Positions 1 through 8,739 of a stretch of 64,000 bases of DNA are shown here, piece by piece. A program made the translations under genes and the position numbers. The stretch is from Sphingobacterium wenxiniae. GTDB lineage: Bacteria > Bacteroidota > Bacteroidia > Sphingobacteriales > Sphingobacteriaceae. The notes beneath the pieces were generated by a model that worked only from the letters and a program-made list of their open reading frames with translations, had not been told where the DNA came from and did no database searches. The stretch is from assembly GCF_900116225.1 (NCBI RefSeq), contig NZ_FOZZ01000002.1:1-64000 (forward strand). Reading direction: 5' to 3'. Position 1 is the first letter of the stretch. Each line of letters begins with the position of its first letter.

Positions 1-279
1 CTCGAAAGTGCCGTTTCGGTCACGACCGCTCTCCAGTTCAAAATGACCCGATTGGAGGCTTCTTACGGTCTTTTTTGTCTTCCCGTTTTTACGGTTCGAC
101 TCTCCGGAAGCTTTATTCTCCTGCAGGTGGTGATCAAGCTCTCCTTCTAACATCGATTCCAATAAGTGTTTTAGCATAGGGGCAAAAACACCGTCTGTAC
201 CACCCATTTTCTTGCCTTTATAAAGGCCTTTCATTGCTTCTTCCTTGAAGCGCTCAAAATCAAATTCCTCTTTTTCCAT
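1..279 (-). CDS. IS256-family transposase, N-terminal 93 residues (runs off the left edge)
   Basis: The reading frame is open from the ATG at 279 down to base 1. The N-terminal part has the typical family features: a GTDGVFAPMLKHLLE stretch, EGELDHHL, an NRKNGK segment and an ESGRDRNGTFE segment, which lead into the DDE catalytic domain in complete proteins. The catalytic residues are outside the window, so activity cannot be judged. The family call is confident. The enzyme would act on the ends of its own element in the cytoplasm. Confidence 0.85.
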   Translation of the reverse strand, partial: MEKEEFDFERFKEEAMKGLYKGKKMGGTDGVFAPMLKHLLESMLEGELDHHLQENKASGESNRKNGKTKKTVRSLQSGHFELESGRDRNGTFE

Positions 280-334
280 TTGCTGTGTCTAATATAAAAA
301 TTCTTTATTTGACACAGTTTACTTTACACCCTCC
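1..334 (-). mobile_element. IS256-family insertion sequence, 5' end only (partial)
   Basis: The element enters from the left edge and ends on the right near 332-334, where a cupin reading frame is abruptly replaced by foreign sequence. The outer end on the minus strand reads GGGTGTAAAGTAAACTGTGTC, a plausible terminal inverted repeat, followed by a short leader and the transposase start at 279. The other end, and so the target-site duplication, lies outside the window. The exact boundary base is an inference. Confidence 0.75.
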
Positions 335-640
335 ATTTGGCGGAATAATAATTCCATCTCCGGCTTTGACGATATATTTATCATTGTTGATTTGTACTTC
401 TACACTACCTTTGATAATAATAGAATACTGCTCATTACTGTGTTGATGAGTTGGAACAACTGGCCCTTTTTTATAAGTGAAATATCCTATGTTGCCTTGT
501 TCGCCAAAAATACTTCCACGAGTTAATAGTGAATTGACATTTTTACTTGGTAAATCTGCTAAAGTAAATTTCTTTACTTCCTGAGCCTGTAACAAATATT
601 GCGACAATATGGCTAAGCCCGTAATAATACTTTTTTTCAT
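333..640 (-). pseudogene. Exported cupin-domain protein truncated by the IS256 element
   Basis: The start is the ATG at 640, 7 bases past the nitroreductase frame. The product opens with a signal peptide (MKKSIITGLAILSQYLLQAQ) and then a small cupin barrel, with a PTHQHSNEQYSIIIKG stretch carrying the first metal-binding histidine cluster and a later GDGIIIPPN turn. At PPN the frame passes into the IS256 terminal repeat and ends nine codons later, so the second cupin motif is lost. Small exported cupins next to nitroreductases may act in stress or detoxification, but no substrate can be assigned. The truncated protein is unlikely to be functional. Confidence 0.7.
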
Positions 641-647
641 GTTTAGA

Positions 648-1247
648 TTATATAGAGTGAATAATGTTTTTTGATGATAAACATGATTTAGGATTGCGAG
701 ACGGCTGATTACTGTCTTCGGGATTTCTGTAACCGATAGCCACGGCAAATAACGTTTTGTAGCCATCCAATTTTAGTATTTTATCATACTCAGCGTTTTT
801 AATCCCTTCCATAGGTGTACTATCAATCCCTATAACAGCACAACCACTAAGGAAAAAACCTAAAGAAAGATACACCTGGTGTTGCAACCAGGATTTGATT
901 TCCGCTTCGGGCAAGGGTTTCAGAAAGTTGTTATAATAATCAATCGACCCCTGTGGCAAATTTTGTTGAATCTGCTCTTCAAATTTTTCCACCTTATCAA
1001 TAACGGTAAACACCACCAAATGACTGGCATCATTAATTTTATGCTCGTTAAAATAAGATACTTCTGCCAATTGTCGCTTTGTGGTTTCATCCGAAATAAA
1101 GTAAAAATTCCACGGTTGACTGTTAATTGAAGAAGGACTTAAACCAATTATTTCTTTCAGTTCTTCAATTTTATCAGATGATATTTTTTGATTTGGGTCG
1201 TACTATTTTGTTGTGTACCTGTTTTGTGCAATTGTTGTAAAATCCAT
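648..1247 (-). pseudogene. NAD(P)H nitroreductase-family gene with an in-frame amber stop at codon 15
   Basis: Reading from the ATG at 1247, the frame gives MDFTTIAQNRYTTK, then TAG at 1205-1203, then YDPNQKISSDKIEEL and onward without a break to TAA at 648, for 199 codons in all. This is the usual length of FMN-dependent nitroreductases of the NfsB/YodC type. The SPSSINSQPWNF stretch near the N terminus is a family hallmark, as is IGYRNPEDSNQP near the end. Only the one codon interrupts the gene, at a spot where relatives usually have Lys or Ala. An internal TTG start at 1070 would miss the flavin-binding N terminus. The mutation is probably recent because the rest is intact. Confidence 0.75.
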
Positions 1248-1281
1248 TTTTCCGTTTTTAATTAAACTATATAATTTATAG

Positions 1282-1315
1282 TTGCAAAACTAAATATAGT
1301 ATTGTACATTTGCAA
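1282..1315. promoter_or_regulatory. Interlocked divergent promoters for the nitroreductase and HxlR genes
   Basis: Rightward: TTG at 1282-1284, 20 bp, then TACATTTG at 1305-1312, a full match to the Bacteroidota -7 consensus TAnnTTTG. Leftward: TTG at 1315-1313, 20 bp, then TAGTTTTG at 1292-1285, also a full match. Each promoter's -33 box abuts the other's -7 box, so one regulator bound here, presumably HxlR, would control both directions. The boxes are seen; the regulation is inferred. Confidence 0.6.
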
Positions 1316-1340
1316 TAACGGATAAAAATGATAGTAACAG

Positions 1341-1688
1341 ATGTATTGTATAGACAATAAACAATTTCCTTGCAGCACCAGCTTGACAATGAAGTATATA
1401 GGCGGAAAATGGAAGGCTGTAATCCTCATTCATCTAATCGAAAAAAAACGATATAATGAATTGCGTAAAGAGCTGCCAATGGTTACGGAACGCACCATCA
1501 GTCTGCAATTGAAAGAATTGGAAGAAGATGGTTTGATTTCCCGTACTGTTCACACCAGCAAACCACCTTTAAAAGTAGATTATGAACTAACAGATTTTGG
1601 GAGGACACTCATTCCCGTATTGAAAGTTATTGCCGATTGGGGGAAAGAAACGGCGAAAAATGACAAACGTATCAAAGAGATAAAATAA
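1341..1688 (+). CDS. HxlR-family transcriptional regulator
   Basis: A 115-residue winged-helix protein. It has the family's N-terminal Cys (CSTSLTMKYIGGKWK), the core helix-turn-helix RYNELRKELPMVTERTIS, the LQLKELEEDGLISR wing and the YELTDFGRTLIPVL C-terminal dimer region. HxlR proteins are small DNA-binding repressors or activators, often reacting to quinones, aldehydes or disulfide stress through the N-terminal Cys. Here the gene is divergent from a nitroreductase, the usual arrangement, and probably controls it. The stop codon is directly followed by the ATG of the next gene with no gap, so the two are cotranscribed. Confidence 0.85.
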   Translation: MYCIDNKQFPCSTSLTMKYIGGKWKAVILIHLIEKKRYNELRKELPMVTERTISLQLKELEEDGLISRTVHTSKPPLKVDYELTDFGRTLIPVLKVIADWGKETAKNDKRIKEIK

Positions 1689-2282
1689 ATGGATTCTCCG
1701 ACACAAAAAATAATTACATTTCTCCGTCAGCGGGTAGATGTTTCGGATGCCGAAGCATTGGAATTTGCTGCTATGTTTCAGGAGAAAAAACTGCGTAAAA
1801 AGCAGTTTGTCATTCAACCCGAATTTGTAGCCCGACACCGCTATTATATCATTGATGGGGCGTTGCGGTCGTTTATTGTAGATGACCACGGGCAGGAAAC
1901 CACCATTGCACTTGCCATTGATGATTGGTGGATTACCGATTACAACAGCTATATCTATCAGCAACCTGCTACCTTGTTTGTTGAAGCGGTTTCTAACGCC
2001 ACCGTTTTACAATTGAGTTACGAAAATGAGCAGAAGCTCAAAACCTCCAATCCTAAATTTGAAACTTTTTTCCGCATCATTGCCGAGCGTGGACTGGCCG
2101 CCCAGCAACGCCGGATCATCACCAACCTCACCCAAAATGCTGAACAGCGATATGAAAGCTTTGTGCAGAAATATCCGCAGTTTGTCAACAGTATTCCGCA
2201 ATACATCATTGCATCTTTCCTGGGAATGTCCACCGAATTTCTTTCCAAAATCAGGAATAATAAAGTGGGTAAAAAATCTTGA
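1689..2282 (+). CDS. Crp/Fnr-family transcriptional regulator
   Basis: A 197-residue protein. Residues about 20-120 form a cyclic-nucleotide-binding-like barrel (FVIQPEFVARHRYYIIDGALRSF). The C-terminal region has a short recognition segment, IASFLGMSTEFLSKIRNNK, typical of the Bacteroidota Crp subgroup that often sits beside oxidoreductase genes. The conserved cAMP-binding arginine/serine pair is not apparent, so the ligand is unknown. It is directly abutted by the HxlR gene and followed by an ene-reductase gene, so it probably helps control that redox cluster. Confidence 0.75.
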   Translation: MDSPTQKIITFLRQRVDVSDAEALEFAAMFQEKKLRKKQFVIQPEFVARHRYYIIDGALRSFIVDDHGQETTIALAIDDWWITDYNSYIYQQPATLFVEAVSNATVLQLSYENEQKLKTSNPKFETFFRIIAERGLAAQQRRIITNLTQNAEQRYESFVQKYPQFVNSIPQYIIASFLGMSTEFLSKIRNNKVGKKS

Positions 2283-2366
2283 ACTACTTCAACCTTATTT
2301 TTTAAGCTGCTTCATTTTTGTTGACGATAGTGTTGCTGAACTTTGTGTCAACAAAAGCAGATAAAA

Positions 2367-3428
2367 ATGAAACATCTTTTTAGCCCGCTGCGGTTGCGGG
2401 ATATGACCCTCAAAAACCGCATCGCTCTTTCGCCGATGCAGCAATACAGCGCCGTTGACGGCATTCCGGGACAATGGCACTTAGTGCATTTGGGCAGCCG
2501 TGCCGTGGGTGGTGCCGGATTGATTCTCACCGAATGTACCGCCATTTCTCCCGAAGCCATGTGTACCCTTTACGACACCGGAATATGGAACGAAGCCCAG
2601 GTTGCAGGTTGGAAATTTATTGTAGATTTTGTGCATCAGCAGGGTGCAAAAATGGGTGTACAGCTTTGGCACGCCGGCGGAAAAGCCAGCAGTAAACATC
2701 CCAACGAAGGAATGAAACCGCTCCCCTTGGAAGAAGGCGGCTGGATACCTAAAAGTTCTTCTGCTACGCCTATCAATGCCCACCATCCGCAGGCAATGAC
2801 TTTGCAGGAAATACAGGAAGTGAAAAATCAATTTGCCCAAGCAGCAAAAAACGCGATAAAAGCAGGGTTTGACACCATTGAGTTGCACGCTGCTCACGGT
2901 TATTTATTGCATCAATTTTATTCTGGATTGATCAATAAAAGAACCGATGAATACGGTGGCAGTTTTGAAAACAGGATACGACTTTTGGTAGAAGTGGTAA
3001 ATGAAGTTCGTAATACTATTCCCGATGAAATGCCTTTGCTGGTAAGGCTTTCGGCGGTTGATTACAGCAACGAACCCGAAGCTTGGACATTAGCCGACAG
3101 TCTGAAACTGACAGAGATTTTAAAAGACAGCGGTGTGGATTTAATAACCGCATCGGGCGGCGGATTTGTACAGGTTGACCCTTCAATTGTAAAACCGAAT
3201 TACCAATTGCCTTTGGCTACTGCCATCAGAGAATCCGCCAATATGCCCGTAGGCACGGTAGGAATGATTACCGATGCACATCAGGCAAATGCAATCATTG
3301 AAAACAGCGAAGCCGACCTCATCGTAATAGCAAGAGAACATTTACGCAATCCTTATTTCGCTGTGGATGCGGCAATAGAACTCGGACAAACGCCGGATGT
3401 TCCGTGGCAATATAAAAGAGCTTATTAA
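2367..3428 (+). CDS. Old Yellow Enzyme family NADH:flavin oxidoreductase (YqjM-like)
   Basis: A 353-residue FMN-dependent ene-reductase. The TIM barrel starts with LFSPLRLRDMTLKNRIALSPMQQYSA. The active-site pair is in FDTIELHAAHGYLLHQFYS and the FMN phosphate region in NRTDEYGGSFENRIR. The C-terminal VGMITDAHQA and IAREHLRNPYF segments complete the FMN site. The ATG at 2367 was chosen over a TTG at 2343 because it starts the conserved fold. OYE proteins reduce activated C=C bonds of quinones and enones, which fits the neighbouring HxlR and nitroreductase genes. It is probably cytoplasmic and NADPH-dependent; the physiological substrate is unknown. Confidence 0.87.
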   Translation: MKHLFSPLRLRDMTLKNRIALSPMQQYSAVDGIPGQWHLVHLGSRAVGGAGLILTECTAISPEAMCTLYDTGIWNEAQVAGWKFIVDFVHQQGAKMGVQLWHAGGKASSKHPNEGMKPLPLEEGGWIPKSSSATPINAHHPQAMTLQEIQEVKNQFAQAAKNAIKAGFDTIELHAAHGYLLHQFYSGLINKRTDEYGGSFENRIRLLVEVVNEVRNTIPDEMPLLVRLSAVDYSNEPEAWTLADSLKLTEILKDSGVDLITASGGGFVQVDPSIVKPNYQLPLATAIRESANMPVGTVGMITDAHQANAIIENSEADLIVIAREHLRNPYFAVDAAIELGQTPDVPWQYKRAY

Positions 3429-3452
3429 TCATTAAACTAAAAATCGAAAACA

Positions 3453-3896
3453 ATGGATAAAATAATCTGGATCGCAATGGCATTTTTGGCGGGAGCATTT
3501 CTTCCGCTGCAAGCCGGGCTTAATAGCAAACTCGCCAAAACAGGCGGCAGTCCTGTTCACGCTTCGATGATTTCGTTTGCAGTGGGCGTGGTGGCATTAA
3601 TCGTTTATATTTTTCTCACCTCGCAAAACGTATCGTGGAAAGGCATCCGTGAAGCGCCGGCGTATGCCTGGGCAGGCGGAGTTTTGGGAGCGTTTTATGT
3701 AACCGTTATCGTATTGGCATTTCCGAAAATTGGTCCCGGACTCACTTTCGGATTGGTGGTGGCAGGTCAATTATTAATCTCTATGCTGATGGAACATTTT
3801 CAGGTATTGGGCGCACAGCCGCAGCCTGTCAGCATCGGGCGTATATTGGGTATGCTGCTCATTATCGGCGGTGTGGTGGTGATGAAAAAGTTTTGA
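3453..3896 (+). CDS. YdcZ-type DMT-superfamily inner-membrane protein (DUF606)
   Basis: A 147-residue protein with about five membrane helices. The N-terminal segment MAFLAGAFLPLQAGLNSKLAK is the family signature of these half-size drug/metabolite transporters, which usually work as dimers. It lies 24 bp after the ene-reductase gene on the same strand, so it may export a product or toxic substrate of that enzyme. The substrate is not known. It ends close to the junction with unrelated mobile-element DNA. Confidence 0.8.
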   Translation: MDKIIWIAMAFLAGAFLPLQAGLNSKLAKTGGSPVHASMISFAVGVVALIVYIFLTSQNVSWKGIREAPAYAWAGGVLGAFYVTVIVLAFPKIGPGLTFGLVVAGQLLISMLMEHFQVLGAQPQPVSIGRILGMLLIIGGVVVMKKF

Positions 3897-3960
3897 TATG
3901 TGAATAATGCTTCTTAGTGATGTTATCTTGTTTTCCTTAAATCTCCACTGCAACTTCCTT

Positions 3961-4566
3961 CTATTCATCCTGCAACTTAAAGAATTGGAAGAAGACGGTT
4001 TTCATTATAGAGTTTGATGAAATATTAGACAGCTTATTTTCCAAATAGACTTTTATTAAATCATTGGAAATAATTTTGGCTACCTTGTAATCATAAGAAG
4101 TCGAAAAGCTGTGGTCAACTTCAAAAAAGAAGGTGTCAAGAGTTAATTTGATATCATATCTGCCCCTAACAAAATACTTATGGTCAAGATAGGTACTGTT
4201 TGTTCTATAATATTTGCAAAAATCAAGATTATTGTCAGAGAAAATTTTCAATTTTAATATTTCATTATTCAAATATGTCTTTATCACTTCCATTCCTCCA
4301 AATGGCATTTTTGTCTTAATTTTGTAGATTGAATTGTAGTAGATCAGTTTGGAAAGTATCAAAGGTTTTAGATGCTTAAAAAAGTGAATTTCTTCATTTT
4401 CACTCTGAAAGCCATTCTGTAATACAAATTTTTTCAACGTAGCCATATTTTCTAAAATTTTATGAATTATTGTTTCACATAGTTGAATGATGTCCTTATT
4501 ATCTTTAGATAAGACATCTATTTCCATAGCCAGTTTTGTAATTGTTTTATTGCTAAATTCATTCAT
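3961..4566 (-). pseudogene. rteC: RteC-family regulator of a conjugative transposon, 3'-truncated chimera
   Basis: The start is the ATG at 4566. The frame matches the RteC family of CTnDOT-like elements: an EIHFFKHLKPLILSKLIYYNSIY stretch read as two overlapping motifs, then CKYYRTNSTYLDHKYFVRG. RteC proteins are DNA-binding activators of excision genes and are usually about 270-280 residues. This one has 201. Its last 13 residues (KTVFFQFFKLQDE) are an antisense translation of the HxlR scrap, so the native C-terminal DNA-binding part is missing. It marks a decayed conjugative element rather than a working regulator. Confidence 0.7.
3970..4002 (+). pseudogene. Scrap of a second HxlR-type regulator gene
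   Basis: On the plus strand this stretch reads LQLKELEEDGF in frame. It repeats ten residues in a row of the HxlR gene at 1341-1688 (LQLKELEEDG), with silent differences at the DNA level. Nothing recognisable continues on either side. It looks like a short leftover from recombination between redox-gene cassettes and sits exactly where the rteC frame loses its family resemblance. Confidence 0.45.
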
Positions 4567-4838
4567 GAGTATCGATTATTAAATGATATATATGGCAACA
4601 TAATCTATACTCTACAGGAGAATTAAATAATAATTTTCACATAGATTATATAGAGATTGTATGGTAGCTACCATTAAAAATTGCCATTGAACCTGCCGAT
4701 ATTGCTCCATTAGTAATGGAAATTGAATACAGGCATTTATTTGATTTGGTGTCATTAAAGAATATATTTGCCATATTTCGTTGCCTTTCTCTTATTATAG
4801 AAAAATTGTTTTCTACTTAAACTGTTAAATGAAAAAAA

Positions 4839-7343
4839 TCAATTCTTCTTCCGTCTTTTCATCCATTTGTAAGCCTCAAACCAAAGCACCGAAACAGCGG
4901 ATATAAGTACTGCAAGTGATAATTCAGTAAGACCTAAGTTCGTCACCTTAAAGAAAACTGATACTGCCGGGATATACAGTATAGCAAAAAGCAATATCAG
5001 GGTCAAACTACTGATTGCAGGAAAGAGGATGTTTCGGTTCTTAAAACTGTCAAACATGCTATAATAAAACGAACGGTTTGTAAAGCTTAGCAGGATGTTG
5101 GCAAAAATTAGTGTGGTGAACACCATTGCCCTTGTTTTTTCCTCGTTTCCGCCTTGAATAACACTCCATTGATATGCAAATAACACTCCTGCTGTAATAA
5201 AAAGCCCTTGTACGATGCTGATGGTAAGTTCTTTCCAGTTAAGAAAAGTTTCGGTCATTTTTCGGGGGCTTTGTTGCATAGTATTCTTTTCCATCGGTTC
5301 ATTTTCATAAACCAATGAGCAGGTAGGTCCCATAATCAGTTCGAGAAAAATAACGTGAACCGGTGTAAAAATGTGCGGAAATATCCACCCTAAGAACAGC
5401 GGCAAAGATACTGTAAGTATGATTGGGATATGAATGGAAATAATATACTGAATAGCTTTTTTTATATTGCTGTATATCCGTCGTCCGGCAGCTATAGCCG
5501 TGATAAGTTTATCCAAATCATCGTTGGTAATAACCAAAGAGGCGGCTGCTTTGGCTATTTCAGTCCCCTTACTACCCATAGCCACACCTATGTGAGCAGC
5601 TTTCAATGCCGGACCATCGTTTACACCGTCGCCCAGCATAGCCACTACTTCACCTTTCTTTTTCAGGGCATTGATCACCGTAAGTTTTGCATCGGGAAAC
5701 ATACGGGTAAATAATACCTTTTTTTCCACTTCTTCCAAAAGCTGATCCTCGCTGTAATTCATAATAGCTTTACCTTCTATCGCATCAACTGTATTCACAA
5801 TTCCAGCCTGTGCAGCAATACTTTGTGTGGTGTCTGAATTATCTCCGGTAATTACTTTGACTTTTATGCCAGCATCGTAGATATGTTGGAATACTTCTTG
5901 AATACCTCGCTTTGGTGGATCGAAGAATACGACCAAACCTAAAAAATCAAATCTGAAATCCTGCTGTTTTTCTGGAAAATTATCTCCTTCAAAATGGGAC
6001 TTCGCTACACCCAGAACCCGAAATCCCTGTTCTCCGAAATTTCTGATTATCTGACGAACTTTTTCTTTCTCTTTTTCTGAAAGCACCGATACTTGAATAA
6101 TGGCTTCAGGAGCCCCCTTTGCAGCAACGATCCTTTCTTTGTGCCCGTTTTCAAAAAGATGGGTCATCATAGGAGGTTTGCCCTCCAACGGATATTCATG
6201 GAATAACTGCCATAATATCCGTTCATCCCGCTGTTGCGTTTCTTCATAAACCCGGTGAAGTGTTTGTTCCATAGGGTCAAAAGGAACGGGTTCGCTACTC
6301 CACATCGCATAATCAATGAGCGTAGAAAGGGTTTCGTCGTTAAAGTGACTTTCATTAAAAGTTTTGTCAGATGAATAATCATATAGATACTTCAACTGCA
6401 TCGTATTTTCGGTAATAGTTCCTGTTTTATCAGTACAGATAACAGTAGTGCTTCCTAATGTTTCTACAATACTGCTTCTCTTGATAATGATACCATCACG
6501 CATCAGCTTCCAGGCACCAAGAGCCATGAAAGTGGTAAAGGCAACAGGTATTTCTTCAGGTAGTACCGACATTGCGAGTGTAAGTCCGCTAAGCAGGCTT
6601 TCTACAAGATTTTGGGTACGAACATAATTCACCAAGCATACCAATAAGAAAATCAAAAAACCTATGACTGCCATTGCCTTAACAAATTTCCGGATCTGTA
6701 TTTGCAATGGAGAGGTTTCGGTTTTAATTTCGTTAATGGATGTTCCTATCTGACCAATACGGGTTTCCTTTCCTATTTTCTCTACTTTAAAAACTGCCAG
6801 ACCCGAAACGGCTATCGTGCCACTATACACTTTGTTGTCATCGGAACCAACACTTTTGAAGACAGAATAGCTTTCTCCGGTAAGCGAGGCTTCATTGACT
6901 GAAAAATCATTACTATGAATAATTTCGCCATCGGCATTGACTACTTTTCCTTCTTCGGTAATGCACAAATCGCCTACGACTATTTCATGGGTAGGAATTT
7001 CTTCAACCGTTGAATTTCGGATTACTGTACTCAATGGCTCGTTCAGTTTTTCAAGTGCTTCTAATGCTTTTTTACTCCTGTTATCCTGATAGAATGATAT
7101 AGCGGATACTGCAATAATTGCTACAAACATGAATAGAGCTTCTCCATAATCCCCTACGATTACGTAGATAATGGATATGGCAAAAAGTAAAATGAGCATA
7201 GGCTCTTTCAATATGTCAATGAGCATATCCAATACGCCGTTTTTTCTTACTGTCTCCAATTTATTGAGACCGTATTGTTTTTTTGAAAAGTCTACCTCAT
7301 TATCACTAAGACCTTTGAGATAGTCTGGTATGTTGTATTTCAT
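4839..7343 (-). CDS. Cation-translocating P-type ATPase
   Basis: An 834-residue inner-membrane pump with all core motifs: actuator NEASLTGES, phosphorylation site CTDKTGTIT with Asp305 as the acyl-phosphate residue, and hinge MLGDGVNDGPALK. The fourth membrane helix reads SVLPEEIPVAF rather than the PEGLP of calcium pumps, and the sixth-helix aspartate of SERCA is not apparent, so ion specificity cannot be read directly. The overall layout (cation ATPase N domain, E1-E2, HAD, C-terminal six helices) is P2-like. As the last gene of the metal efflux operon, it probably exports a divalent cation or supports pH and ion balance under metal stress. Confidence 0.85.
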   Translation of the reverse strand: MKYNIPDYLKGLSDNEVDFSKKQYGLNKLETVRKNGVLDMLIDILKEPMLILLFAISIIYVIVGDYGEALFMFVAIIAVSAISFYQDNRSKKALEALEKLNEPLSTVIRNSTVEEIPTHEIVVGDLCITEEGKVVNADGEIIHSNDFSVNEASLTGESYSVFKSVGSDDNKVYSGTIAVSGLAVFKVEKIGKETRIGQIGTSINEIKTETSPLQIQIRKFVKAMAVIGFLIFLLVCLVNYVRTQNLVESLLSGLTLAMSVLPEEIPVAFTTFMALGAWKLMRDGIIIKRSSIVETLGSTTVICTDKTGTITENTMQLKYLYDYSSDKTFNESHFNDETLSTLIDYAMWSSEPVPFDPMEQTLHRVYEETQQRDERILWQLFHEYPLEGKPPMMTHLFENGHKERIVAAKGAPEAIIQVSVLSEKEKEKVRQIIRNFGEQGFRVLGVAKSHFEGDNFPEKQQDFRFDFLGLVVFFDPPKRGIQEVFQHIYDAGIKVKVITGDNSDTTQSIAAQAGIVNTVDAIEGKAIMNYSEDQLLEEVEKKVLFTRMFPDAKLTVINALKKKGEVVAMLGDGVNDGPALKAAHIGVAMGSKGTEIAKAAASLVITNDDLDKLITAIAAGRRIYSNIKKAIQYIISIHIPIILTVSLPLFLGWIFPHIFTPVHVIFLELIMGPTCSLVYENEPMEKNTMQQSPRKMTETFLNWKELTISIVQGLFITAGVLFAYQWSVIQGGNEEKTRAMVFTTLIFANILLSFTNRSFYYSMFDSFKNRNILFPAISSLTLILLFAILYIPAVSVFFKVTNLGLTELSLAVLISAVSVLWFEAYKWMKRRKKN

Positions 7344-7420
7344 TTATTTCACTTTTTAATGGGATTTACCCCTCATGATAAATTAAACAAGTTTAGTATT
7401 TCTTTTGCTATAGGAATAAG

Positions 7421-7984
7421 CTATCCACCAATCATTTTAGACGTTATTCCCTTTTTGCCTGTTAATTCCGCTATAACAATACCTGTAATATGTACCAATA
7501 TAAAAATCGGAAAACAGTATATCGCCAGCTTATGTACAGTTTCCATAGGCTCTTTCCATTCCCCGTTACCCCATTTGAGATAAAATCCGGTGATACCGGC
7601 AATAATGACAAACACATAAAATAATATATATGTCATCCCTTGCAAACGTTCTTTTATGGACTGTTTTCCGATAAAAGGATTGGGGAAACGAACTCCTTTC
7701 ATCAACATATAAGCAATCCTCATTAAGAAGATAAAAATGATGATATACGATGCGTATTCGTGCCATTGCCACATAGGATTAAGAATATCATTGACTATAG
7801 CCATTGTCTGTTCCTTTGTCATCACTCCGGGAGCATCCTGCTCGATGACCGCAACAATGGGCTTTCTACCCATCCATTGCATTCTTAAAAATCCGGTGAT
7901 GAACAGTACGGTCATCAGAAGTCCCAATAACCAGTGCAATATTCTATCAGTTACAGTAAACTCTTTCTTAATAATTGTTTTCAT
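7421..7984 (-). CDS. Cytochrome b/b6-domain membrane protein (cytochrome b561 / hydrogenase b-subunit type)
   Basis: A 187-residue protein with four membrane helices and the heme-ligand histidines of the family: TDRILHWLLG near the N terminus, WQWHEYASY in the second region, and METVHKL plus ILVHITG near the end. The ATG at 7984 was chosen because the upstream extension is unrelated coding from the neighbouring phosphatase region. These proteins pass electrons from quinol or a partner dehydrogenase. No partner redox subunit is visible next door. It sits between the PAP2 gene (4 bp gap) and the P-type ATPase on the same strand. Confidence 0.8.
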   Translation of the reverse strand: MKTIIKKEFTVTDRILHWLLGLLMTVLFITGFLRMQWMGRKPIVAVIEQDAPGVMTKEQTMAIVNDILNPMWQWHEYASYIIIFIFLMRIAYMLMKGVRFPNPFIGKQSIKERLQGMTYILFYVFVIIAGITGFYLKWGNGEWKEPMETVHKLAIYCFPIFILVHITGIVIAELTGKKGITSKMIGG

Positions 7985-7988
7985 TATT

Positions 7989-8738
7989 TTAAAATGTTTT
8001 AATAATTGTAAGTCCAACAGCTTTGGATTGATAGAAAGGAACAACAGACAATGCTTGCCTTTCTTCTTTTGACGAAAACCATTTCGATGTGAGAGGAAAC
8101 AGCCAATAGGCAATCTCGGTGGACAAGATACCAATGCCTGCCCCCGCAACAATATCACCGACCCAATGCTTATCGTTGAATACCCTGTATATTCCTGTCA
8201 TAGCTGCCACAGGATACCCTGATATGCTAAGCCAGAAATTACGGTCCTTATATTCCCTGAACATAAAATGGGCGGATGAGAAAGCCGTAGCCGTATGTCC
8301 GGAAGGGAAAGAAAAATTATTAGAACCATCGGGGCGTTCTTCGCCTACGAATTGTTTTGTGGGCAGTACCAATGCTGCGGAGACTAATTGAGACGTAGCA
8401 TAGATAATGGTTCTGTCTTTAAAATTATGCTTTCCTTTAACTCCTGCAAGATTAAGCCCATATACGGCTGCTGCCGGAGCATACTGCATATAGTTGTCTA
8501 TGGTTGCTCCGGCAATGATATGTTCCCGTGTTTCGTAGCGTGTAGACTGGTTCAATGATTTTAAATCATCCGATATCAAACTCAATACTCCGTATGAAAT
8601 CAAAACAGAAGGAACGATCAGTTTTTTTGCCGAAAATTTATACGCTTTATCGTCAATGTTTAATGTGTCGTTGCCTCCTGTTTGAGCTTTTAAGCTCAAC
8701 GCATACAGCAAAGTCATCAATAACAATACAGGCTTCAT
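7989..8738 (-). CDS. Exported PAP2-family phosphatase
   Basis: A 249-residue protein with a signal peptide (MKPVLLLMTLLYALSLKAQ) and the complete PAP2 active site: Lys128 with Arg135-Pro136 in KQFVGEERP, the PSGH box at residues 145-148, and Arg185, His191 and Asp195 in the last motif. Such enzymes remove phosphate from undecaprenyl pyrophosphate, phosphatidic acid or lipid A in the periplasm. Placement directly after the czcB-like gene, with a one-base gap, ties it to the metal efflux operon. A role in changing envelope charge under metal stress is my inference. Confidence 0.85.
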   Translation of the reverse strand: MKPVLLLMTLLYALSLKAQTGGNDTLNIDDKAYKFSAKKLIVPSVLISYGVLSLISDDLKSLNQSTRYETREHIIAGATIDNYMQYAPAAAVYGLNLAGVKGKHNFKDRTIIYATSQLVSAALVLPTKQFVGEERPDGSNNFSFPSGHTATAFSSAHFMFREYKDRNFWLSISGYPVAAMTGIYRVFNDKHWVGDIVAGAGIGILSTEIAYWLFPLTSKWFSSKEERQALSVVPFYQSKAVGLTIIKTF

Positions 8739-8739
8739 C

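Noticed and set aside
4567..4838. A minus-strand open stretch of about 55 codons between rteC and the ATPase gene
   Set aside because: It has no ATG near its start and no family I recognise, and it looks like degenerate AT-rich DNA.
5430..5714. Plus-strand frames inside the P-type ATPase, RND pump, lon and helicase genes
   Set aside because: They lie antisense to strongly conserved coding sequence and show no domain of their own.
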